Below are positions 1-4,773 of a stretch of 5,918 nucleotides of DNA, piece by piece; within the stretch, counting starts at the first letter, position 1; every line of letters begins with the position of its first letter. The notes beneath the pieces are model-generated. The model was not told where the DNA came from and did no database searches. It worked only from the letters and a program-made list of their open reading frames with translations. The stretch comes from Candidatus Omnitrophota bacterium. GTDB lineage: Bacteria > Omnitrophota > Gorgyraeia > Zapsychrales > Zapsychraceae. Location: the NCBI GenBank assembly GCA_020430005.1, contig JAGQKQ010000117.1, positions 1 through 5,918 of the forward strand. The letters are read 5' to 3'. A program made the position numbers and the translations under genes.

Positions 1-319
1 CATCGCCCCGGCGAAAGCCAAGTTTGATTACGCGCACATAACCGCCTGGACGGTCGCCGATTTTATCGGCAACTGTACCGAAGAGTTCTTTGATGGCCTC
101 TTTGTTTTGAAGGTAACTAAAAACAACACGGCGAGAATGCGTTGTGTTATTATTTGCTTTGGTGCTCAACGGCTCAACATACCGCCGCAAGGCTTTGGCT
201 TTTGCCAGGGTTGTTGTAATGCGTTTGTGTTCAATCAGCGCGATGGCCATGTTGGCCAGCATTGCGCGGCGGTGGGCTGCAGTACGCCCTAAGTTGTTAA
301 TCTTGTCTCCGTGACGCAT
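1..319 (-). CDS. rplQ: 50S ribosomal protein L17, 3' end outside window (Bacteroidota-like)
   Basis: L17 is a large-subunit protein that binds 23S rRNA near the peptide exit tunnel. The first 106 residues are present, from MRHGDKINNLGR to the PGGYVRVIKLGFRRGD block; the usual C-terminal end (roughly NAxMAxIELV) would lie beyond base 1. Recognisable family features are the MRH start, the GRTxxHRxAML segment (residues 11–21), TTLAKAKALRRYVEPL (36–51) and DRPGGY (89–94). The start ATG is at 319–317 and matches the family start. Only a weak AGGT lies 8 bases upstream, unlike the strong site of rpoA. The segments HSRRVVFSYLQNKEAIKELF and KIGDRPGGY recall Bacteroidota L17 proteins, while its neighbours do not look Bacteroidota-like. 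GC is about 51% by hand count, clearly above the neighbouring genes. Identity as L17 is secure; foreign origin is an inference. Confidence 0.95.
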   Translation of the reverse strand, partial: MRHGDKINNLGRTAAHRRAMLANMAIALIEHKRITTTLAKAKALRRYVEPLSTKANNNTTHSRRVVFSYLQNKEAIKELFGTVADKIGDRPGGYVRVIKLGFRRGD

Positions 320-416
320 GATAAGGTACCTAATTAGGTGGCAGCACCGGGGCTAGAGGAAAACGGAAGTACTCTGCTCTACGGTTACTACGCTTGTTAA
401 GAATATGGATGAAAAT
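320..416 (-). promoter_or_regulatory. rplQ leader region with a palindrome over the start site
   Basis: This is the spacer between the hairpin after rpoA and the rplQ start. It contains a perfect 12-bp palindrome ACCTAATTAGGT (328–339), whose AGGT is the only Shine-Dalgarno-like sequence near the rplQ start, an overlapping GGTACC palindrome (325–330), and a small GGTG/CACC hairpin (337–348). If rplQ is expressed separately from rpoA, a promoter should lie here, but I see no convincing -35/-10 pair: TTAACA is present near 395–400 without a good -10 at the right spacing. The palindromes could hide the start site in RNA secondary structure. Function is inferred only. Confidence 0.3.
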
Positions 417-451
417 GAATCAGGCGTGATAGGTTTTATCACGCCTGATTC
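417..451 (-). terminator. 15-bp perfect hairpin, probable terminator after rpoA
   Basis: The arms at 417–431 and 437–451 are perfect inverted repeats of 15 bp (GAATCAGGCGTGATA and its complement) around a 5-base loop. The structure starts 10 bases past the rpoA stop codon. On the minus strand it is followed by ATTTTC, a short U run, whereas the plus-strand side is followed by CGGTATG, so termination of the rpoA transcript fits better. The U run is short, so termination may be partial, or the hairpin may instead protect or process the 3' end of the mRNA. Its position between rpoA and rplQ is unusual because these two genes are normally co-transcribed. Confidence 0.6.
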
Positions 452-461
452 GGTATGAAAA

Positions 462-1451
462 TTACTCTTCGTCTAATTTGTACTTGGTCAAATCCATGCC
501 GAAGGTCAAACCTTTGTCTTGCAGCAGTTCTTCGATTTCAACAAGCGATTTTTTACCGAAGTTGCGGAAGTTCAAAAGCTCGGATTCCGGTTTCTTGACA
601 AGTTCGGCAATGGTTTTAATGTTTGCGTCTTTCAGACAGTTGGCACTTCGAACAGAAAGTTCCAATTCCGAAATCGGCAGTCTTAGTTTTTCATATAGTT
701 CTTGTTCTTCTGCAGAAACTTCTTCTTCCTCTTCATCTTCTTCAGGAAGCTGTCCGTAACTAACAAACACATCCAAATGGCGCTGAAGAATATTCGCTCC
801 GTAAAGAAGAGCTTCTTTCGGGCTAATTCCACCATTTGTCCAAATTTCCAGAACAACTTTGTCGTAGTCTGTACGCTGTCCAACCCGCGTATTTTCTACT
901 TCAAAATTAACCTTTTTAATTGGTGTAAAAATCGAGTCGATGGCAATAGCATCAACGACACCTGAGTCTTTTTTATTTAAGTCAGCCGGAACATATCCAC
1001 GGCCGCGAGAAACTTCCATCTCTACATAGAAATGCGTATCCCGAGATAATGTAGCAATATATAAATCTGGATTCAAAATCTCAATTGTTTCATCGGCGAT
1101 AATGTCTTTAGCCCGGATCTCACCTTTCTTTTCCGCTTTGATATAAATCAATTTCGGAACTTTAGAGTGGGAACGTACAACCAATTGCTTAAGATTTAAA
1201 ATTATTTCCGAAACAGACTCCATAACACCCGAGACTGTAGAAAATTCATGATGTGCTCCATCTACCTTTATAGATGTAACCGCACTACCCTCAATGGAAG
1301 ATAATAAAACACGTCTTAAGGAGTTTCCTAATGTAACACCGTAACCTCTTTCAAACGGTTCAGCCACAAACTTACCATACGTTTCTGTATAAGTTGATTC
1401 ATCACAATCTAGCCTTTTTGGCATCTGAAAATCGCGCCATTTAACTCCCAT
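462..1451 (-). CDS. rpoA: DNA-directed RNA polymerase subunit alpha
   Basis: Alpha dimerises to scaffold assembly of the beta and beta' subunits, and its C-terminal domain contacts promoter UP elements and activators. At 329 residues it is full length. The N-terminal domain spans about residues 20–233, with the dimerisation signature GYGVTLGNSLRRVLLSS (36–52), ILNPDLYIATL (125–135) and the VENTRVGQRTDYD block (185–197). An acidic linker follows, with eight acidic residues in a row (237–244). The C-terminal domain (about 255–320) keeps the DNA-contact residues equivalent to E. coli R265, N268, G296, K298 and S299, here R268, N271, G299, K301 and S302. The ATG at 1451 is chosen over the inner Met10 because a perfect AAGGAGG lies 5 bases upstream. 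It follows rpsD by 102 bases, with a possible promoter in the gap. The MGVKWRDFQMPKRL start resembles Omnitrophota sequences as I recall them. Confidence 0.98.
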   Translation of the reverse strand: MGVKWRDFQMPKRLDCDESTYTETYGKFVAEPFERGYGVTLGNSLRRVLLSSIEGSAVTSIKVDGAHHEFSTVSGVMESVSEIILNLKQLVVRSHSKVPKLIYIKAEKKGEIRAKDIIADETIEILNPDLYIATLSRDTHFYVEMEVSRGRGYVPADLNKKDSGVVDAIAIDSIFTPIKKVNFEVENTRVGQRTDYDKVVLEIWTNGGISPKEALLYGANILQRHLDVFVSYGQLPEEDEEEEEVSAEEQELYEKLRLPISELELSVRSANCLKDANIKTIAELVKKPESELLNFRNFGKKSLVEIEELLQDKGLTFGMDLTKYKLDEE

Positions 1452-1456
1452 GTTCT

Positions 1457-1463
1457 CCTCCTT
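1457..1463 (-). promoter_or_regulatory. Shine-Dalgarno site of rpoA
   Basis: The sequence AAGGAGG is a full anti-16S match, 5 bases before the ATG at 1451–1449. It fixes the rpoA start at MGVKW rather than at the internal Met10. It also shows that this genome uses canonical ribosome-binding sites, in contrast with the weak one at rplQ. Confidence 0.9.
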
Positions 1464-1520
1464 GAATGAGACTTAAATTTAGGAACGTCTGTTCTTTGTC
1501 CCTTTTAAGATTTTATCTAT

Positions 1521-1549
1521 ATTAAAATTCTCTGATAGCAGAATGTTAA
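1521..1549 (-). promoter_or_regulatory. possible sigma-70-type promoter for rpoA
   Basis: In the 102-base rpsD–rpoA gap, the minus strand reads TTAACA (1549–1544; five of six matches to TTGACA), a 17-base spacer, then TTTAAT (1526–1521; five of six matches to TATAAT). Transcription would start near 1513, leaving about 60 untranslated bases before rpoA. The region is AT-rich, so a chance match is quite possible. It would give rpoA expression independent of the upstream ribosomal genes. Confidence 0.35.
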
Positions 1550-1553
1550 AGCG

Positions 1554-2165
1554 TTATTTTGAATAAAGCTCAACGATAAGCTGCTCATTAATCGGAAACT
1601 GAACATCATCACGCTGAGGCAATTTAACAACGGTCGCTTTATAATTCTTAACATCCACATTTAGCCAAGCCGGAACAGGACGTTCTTCGTTTGCTTCAAT
1701 ATTTCCGTCAATGTATTTCTTGGACTTATCTTTAATAGCCAATGTAATTTCTTCACCCTCTTTCACCAAGAATGAAGGAATATTAACACGACGCCCATTA
1801 ACCTGAACCATACCATGGCTGACAATTTGACGAGCCTGCGGCCGCGTTGTAGCAAAACCCAATCGATAAATAACATTATCCAAACGGCGCTCTAAGAGTT
1901 GCAAAAGAAAACTACCTGTTACGCCTTTTGAGCGAGCTGCTTTTTCGTAATATCGACGGAACTGACGCTCTAGAACTCCATAAATTCTTTTCACTTTTTG
2001 TTTTTCCCGCAACTGCAAACCATAATCAGACAGTTTCATCCGTCTGTCATTACCGTGCTGTCCCGGTGGATAAGGGCGCTTTTCGATGTCAAATTTTTTG
2101 TTTCCAAAAAGATTAACACCTTCTCGCCTACATAATCTGAATCTTGGTCCGGTATATCTTGCCAT
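1554..2165 (-). CDS. rpsD: 30S ribosomal protein S4
   Basis: S4 is a primary 16S rRNA binder that nucleates assembly of the 30S 5' domain; in several bacteria it also represses its own operon at the translational level. The 203 residues match the usual bacterial length. Seen in the sequence: the MARYTGPRFRLCRREG N-terminus, EKRPYPPGQHG (28–38), and the S4 RNA-binding domain from about residue 93 (RRLDNVIYRLGFATTRPQAR, then VSHGMVQVNGRRVNIPSF), ending in QFPINEQLIVELYSK. Only one cysteine (C12) of the four-cysteine zinc site of other S4 forms remains, so this is a zinc-free version with a leftover Cys. It starts 27 bases after rpsK; the nearest Shine-Dalgarno-like AAGG sits about 11 bases from the ATG, rather far. 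A place for rpsD between rpsK and rpoA is the ancestral alpha-operon arrangement, lost in Bacillus. Confidence 0.98.
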   Translation of the reverse strand: MARYTGPRFRLCRREGVNLFGNKKFDIEKRPYPPGQHGNDRRMKLSDYGLQLREKQKVKRIYGVLERQFRRYYEKAARSKGVTGSFLLQLLERRLDNVIYRLGFATTRPQARQIVSHGMVQVNGRRVNIPSFLVKEGEEITLAIKDKSKKYIDGNIEANEERPVPAWLNVDVKNYKATVVKLPQRDDVQFPINEQLIVELYSK

Positions 2166-2192
2166 CTATTAATGTACCTTTCTTAAGAATTT

Positions 2193-2612
2193 TTACACAC
2201 GCCGTTTTTTTCTGGGACGGCAACCATTATGTGGCAACGGTGTTACATCTCTAATGGATGTCACCTGTAAACCGTTAGCTTGAAGACCTCGGATTGCCGA
2301 TTCACGTCCGGATCCCGGTCCTTTAACTAGAACTTCAACAGTTTTTAATCCCAAATCTTTCGCTCGCCGGGCCGCTTCAGAAGCCGCTACCTGAGCCGCA
2401 AACGGTGTTGATTTTCTCGAACCGTTAAAACCAACCATTCCCGGTGTCGCCCAAACAATCACATTACCTTCTTTGTCAGCAATTGTTACAACGGTATTAT
2501 TAAAAGTTGCTTGAATATGCGCTATACCCGCTGTAATTCCCTTTAATGCACGCTTTTTCGCTTTATCTTTTTTTGTTTTACTAACTTGCTGTTGTTTTTT
2601 TTGCTTGGCCAT
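2193..2612 (-). CDS. rpsK: 30S ribosomal protein S11
   Basis: S11 sits on the 30S platform and contacts 16S rRNA near the E site. The 139-residue protein has a lysine- and glutamine-rich basic tail (residues 1–24), then the conserved core: GIAHIQATFNNTVVTIAD (29–46), GSRKSTPFAAQVAA (64–77), VKGPGSGRESAIRGL (96–110) and the C-terminal signature TPLPHNGCRPRKKRRV (124–139). The HNG motif is the site where S11 can carry an isoaspartate. Small departures from the commonest family sequence are GFNGSRK rather than GFKGSRK or GFRGSRK, and CRPRKK rather than CRPPKK. A clear TAGGA lies 7 bases before the ATG. It begins 21 bases after rpsM. Confidence 0.98.
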   Translation of the reverse strand: MAKQKKQQQVSKTKKDKAKKRALKGITAGIAHIQATFNNTVVTIADKEGNVIVWATPGMVGFNGSRKSTPFAAQVAASEAARRAKDLGLKTVEVLVKGPGSGRESAIRGLQANGLQVTSIRDVTPLPHNGCRPRKKRRV

Positions 2613-2633
2613 AGTATTTTCCTAAAAATCCTC

Positions 2634-3002
2634 TTATTTTTTCTTACCGCCTATACTTGGTTTTTTACCTTTGCGTGTACGCGAATTTGTTTTTGTTCTT
2701 TGTCCTCTTACAGGAAGACCACGACGGTGGCGTAGACCTCTATAAGTCCCGATTTCAATATGACGCTTCACATTTTGACTGATTTCCCGACGAAGGTCTC
2801 CCTCAGTCACATAATTGTTCTGCACAATTGTTGTGATTCTGGCAATTTCTTCATCCGTTAAATCCTTGGCCCGTCGGTCATAATCAATATTCGCTTCATC
2901 TAAAATCTTACGTGCCTGAAAAGGACCAATTCCATAAATGTACGGAAGCGACGCTTCAATTCTTTTCTCTCTTGGAATATCAACACCTAAAATTCTTGGC
3001 AT
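2634..3002 (-). CDS. rpsM: 30S ribosomal protein S13
   Basis: S13 lies in the 30S head, contacts the P-site tRNA and forms intersubunit bridges with the 50S central protuberance. The 122 residues match the family. Conserved parts are MPRILGVDIPREKRIEASLPYIYGIG (1–26, including the helix-hairpin-helix YGIG), the DLRREISQNVKRHIEIGTYRGLRHRRGLPVRGQRTKTNSRTRKG block (69–112) and a lysine-rich tail ending in GGKKK that would reach toward tRNA. It starts 4 bases after the rpmJ stop, and its Shine-Dalgarno AAGGA lies across the last codons of rpmJ, so translation of the two is probably coupled. Confidence 0.98.
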   Translation of the reverse strand: MPRILGVDIPREKRIEASLPYIYGIGPFQARKILDEANIDYDRRAKDLTDEEIARITTIVQNNYVTEGDLRREISQNVKRHIEIGTYRGLRHRRGLPVRGQRTKTNSRTRKGKKPSIGGKKK

Positions 3003-3006
3003 AACA

Positions 3007-3120
3007 TTATCCTTGTCTTTGCTTATGTTTTGGATTCGTACAGATTACCCGCACGACACCTTTACGTCTTACAATCTTACAATTACTGCAAATTCTTTTA
3101 ACTGATGATTTTACTTTCAT
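3007..3120 (-). CDS. rpmJ: 50S ribosomal protein L36, zinc-binding form
   Basis: This 37-codon gene starts at the ATG at 3120–3118 and ends in TAA at 3009–3007. The product, MKVKSSVKRICSNCKIVRR followed by KGVVRVICTNPKHKQRQG, is typical L36 in length and sequence. C11, C14, C27 and H32 form the CCCH zinc ribbon, so this is the C+ form used when zinc is available. L36 binds 23S rRNA late in 50S assembly. It lies between infA (27 bases upstream) and rpsM (4 bases downstream), its normal position. Its ribosome-binding site is weak (GAGAG, 3 bases from the ATG), and a small GC-rich hairpin lies just before it. Confidence 0.97.
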   Translation of the reverse strand: MKVKSSVKRICSNCKIVRRKGVVRVICTNPKHKQRQG

Positions 3121-3130
3121 AATCTCTCAT

Positions 3131-3144
3131 CGCGCCTGCGCGCG
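3131..3144 (-). other. short all-GC hairpin between infA and rpmJ
   Basis: On the minus strand CGCGC (3144–3140) pairs with GCGCG (3135–3131) around a 4-base GCAG loop. It stands out as a GC-only patch in an AT-rich region, directly after the infA stop and 11 bases before the rpmJ start. It has no U run, so it is not a classical terminator. It could modulate rpmJ translation or mark an mRNA processing point; this is speculative. Confidence 0.35.
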
Positions 3145-3147
3145 CTC

Positions 3148-3366
3148 CTATTTTGTTCTATATGTAATTCGGCCTTTTGATAAATCATAAGGCGAAAGTT
3201 CTACTTTAACAGCGTCTCCGGGAAGAATGCGAATAAAATGCATTCTAATTTTTCCGGAAATATGGGCTTCAACAATATGGCCATTTTCAAGTTCAACTTT
3301 AAACTTGGCGTTCGGTAACGCTTCTTTGACGACTCCTTCAACTTCAATTAAGTCTTCTTTTGCCAT
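3148..3366 (-). CDS. infA: translation initiation factor IF-1
   Basis: IF-1 occupies the ribosomal A site during initiation and supports the action of IF-2 and IF-3. The 72-residue protein is the standard length and consists of a single S1-like OB-fold. Family landmarks are MAKEDLIEVEGVV (1–13), ALPNAKFKVELENGH (16–30), AHISGKIRMHFIRILPGDAVKVELSPYDLSKGRI (34–67) and the C-terminal TYRTK. The ATG at 3366 lies 2 bases after the map stop codon, with no good Shine-Dalgarno at the right distance, so it is probably translated by ribosomes finishing map. Confidence 0.98.
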   Translation of the reverse strand: MAKEDLIEVEGVVKEALPNAKFKVELENGHIVEAHISGKIRMHFIRILPGDAVKVELSPYDLSKGRITYRTK

Positions 3367-3368
3367 AT

Positions 3369-4130
3369 TTATACCGTTGTTAAAATCTCCGGTCCTGTTT
3401 TTAAAATCGCCACACAGTGTTCAAAGTGTGCGGAAGGCTTTCCATCTTCCGTCGCAACGGTCCAACCGTCGTCTAAAATTTTTGTGCGGGCTTTACCGAT
3501 ATTTACCATCGGTTCAATGGCAAATACCATACCTTCTTTTAAAATCGGTCCGTGTCCCGAAGGACCAAAATTCGGTATTTCCGGATCTTCGTGAAGATTT
3601 CGCCCGATTCCATGACCGACAAATTGACGAACAACCGAAAAATGATTTGCCTCTACATGCTTTTGAACAGCATTAGAAATATCCGATAGATGGTTTCCAA
3701 CTTGAGCCTGTTCAATGCCCTTATAAAGTGATTCCCGGGTAACATCTAAAAGCTTTTTTAATTCAGGACCAATCTGTCCAATACCAACCGTTACAGCTGT
3801 ATCGGAATAATAGTCTTTATAAATAATACCAACATCCAGACTGACAATATCGCCTTCATTAATAACGCGATCTGACGGTATGCCATGAACAACCTCGTCA
3901 TTAACAGACATACAGACACAACCAGGAAAGCCTCGATAACCTTTAAATGCAGGCTTAACGTTTTGCTTACCAATCAATCCCTCAGCGATGCTATCAACAT
4001 CTTTGGTTGTCATTCCGGCTTTTAAAGAGCTTTTTACTTCTTCTATAATAGATGCCAGAATTTTTCCGGCTTCGCGAAGCACTTGTAACTCATTTGAATT
4101 CTTAATGGTGATATTGCCTTCAGCTTGCAT
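3369..4130 (-). CDS. map: methionine aminopeptidase, type I
   Basis: This enzyme removes the initiator methionine from new proteins whose second residue is small. The 253-residue protein has the pita-bread fold of type I enzymes without the N-terminal zinc-finger extension. All five metal ligands are visible: D99, D110, H173, E206 and E237, plus the substrate-site histidine H82 (VVHGIP). The GHGIG motif (172–176) and IEPM (205–208) are intact. The ATG at 4130 overlaps the end of adk by 11 bases. It gives six residues (MQAEGN) ahead of the usual family start near ITIKNSNEL. No ATG, GTG or TTG fits better, and no Shine-Dalgarno is evident, so coupling to adk is likely. Co-location with infA and ribosomal genes fits its role on nascent chains. 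Confidence 0.97.
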   Translation of the reverse strand: MQAEGNITIKNSNELQVLREAGKILASIIEEVKSSLKAGMTTKDVDSIAEGLIGKQNVKPAFKGYRGFPGCVCMSVNDEVVHGIPSDRVINEGDIVSLDVGIIYKDYYSDTAVTVGIGQIGPELKKLLDVTRESLYKGIEQAQVGNHLSDISNAVQKHVEANHFSVVRQFVGHGIGRNLHEDPEIPNFGPSGHGPILKEGMVFAIEPMVNIGKARTKILDDGWTVATEDGKPSAHFEHCVAILKTGPEILTTV

Positions 4131-4773
4131 GACACGTTTTGGCTATGATAGCCTCCAGCTCCTCTGATTCTAATCCCCCATCAATTTTATTAAGTATTCC
4201 TTTGGCTTCGTAATAATCAACAATGGGCAATGTATTTTCTAAATAAACATCCAGGCGATTCTTAATCGTTTCTTCCTTGTCATCTGACCTTTGGTAAAGA
4301 TCTGTTCCACTACATTGATCGCATACACCTTCTTTTTTGGGCGGATGTCTATGAATGTGATAGACAGCCCCGCAATCCCGACAAATTCGCCTTCCCGTCA
4401 ATCGCATTAGTATTAAATCTGCCGCTGTTTCCATATAAAAAACAGCTTCGATCGGCTTACCGATCTTTTCTAAAATCTCATCTAACCCTTTAGCCTGATT
4501 TTTTGTTCGAGGAAAACCATCAAACAAATAACCATTTTTTATTTGGTCATCAGTCTTTATTTTATTTTCAATGAGCTTAATAACAACCTCGTCCGGAACA
4601 AGATTGCCGTTATCAATATAACTTTTTGCTTCTTTTCCCAAAGGAGAACCTTCTTTAATTTCATCCCGAAGAAGATCCCCTGTTGATATATGAACAACAC
4701 TAAAATTTTTTTTCAATAACGCTGCAACGCTTCCTTTTCCAGCACCAGGAGGTCCTAAAAGGACTAGCCTCAT
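4120..4773 (-). CDS. adk: adenylate kinase, zinc-binding LID type
   Basis: Adenylate kinase interconverts ATP + AMP and two ADP in the cytoplasm. The 217-residue protein is the long-LID form. The P-loop is GPPGAGKG (7–14), followed by S15-V16 where most relatives have T-Q. The AMP-binding region shows STGDLLR (30–36) and GYLFDGFPRTKNQA (81–94). The LID carries C131, C134, C151 and C154, a structural zinc site, and RRICRDCGAVYH plus QRSDDKEETIKNRL follow the family pattern. The ATG overlaps the secY stop in an ATGA arrangement, and AAAGGG about 5–6 bases upstream is a good ribosome-binding site. secY–adk–map is a very common order. Confidence 0.97.
   Translation of the reverse strand: MRLVLLGPPGAGKGSVAALLKKNFSVVHISTGDLLRDEIKEGSPLGKEAKSYIDNGNLVPDEVVIKLIENKIKTDDQIKNGYLFDGFPRTKNQAKGLDEILEKIGKPIEAVFYMETAADLILMRLTGRRICRDCGAVYHIHRHPPKKEGVCDQCSGTDLYQRSDDKEETIKNRLDVYLENTLPIVDYYEAKGILNKIDGGLESEELEAIIAKTCHAS

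Noticed and set aside
107..292. Plus-strand open frame of 61 codons inside rplQ
   Set aside because: It is antisense to a clearly conserved L17 coding frame and resembles no known protein.
336..352. T-box-like sequence AGGTGGCAGCACCGGGG on the plus strand
   Set aside because: It only loosely resembles the T-box bulge, lies on the strand opposite to all genes, and has no upstream stem or downstream synthetase or amino-acid gene.
478..759. Plus-strand open frame with a serine-rich end
   Set aside because: The serine run is the reverse reading of the glutamate-rich alpha linker; it is a shadow of rpoA.
702..965. Plus-strand and minus-strand frames with Phe- and Lys-rich segments in rpoA
   Set aside because: Low-complexity shadows of rpoA with no start signal or family resemblance.
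2180..2189. TTCTTAAGAA palindrome in the rpsK–rpsD gap
   Set aside because: Ten AT-rich bases are easily found by chance and it has no extended stem or U tract; it is not a convincing regulatory site.
3227..3676. Plus-strand open frame of 149 codons across infA and map
   Set aside because: It is antisense to two conserved genes, and its product has no recognisable domain.
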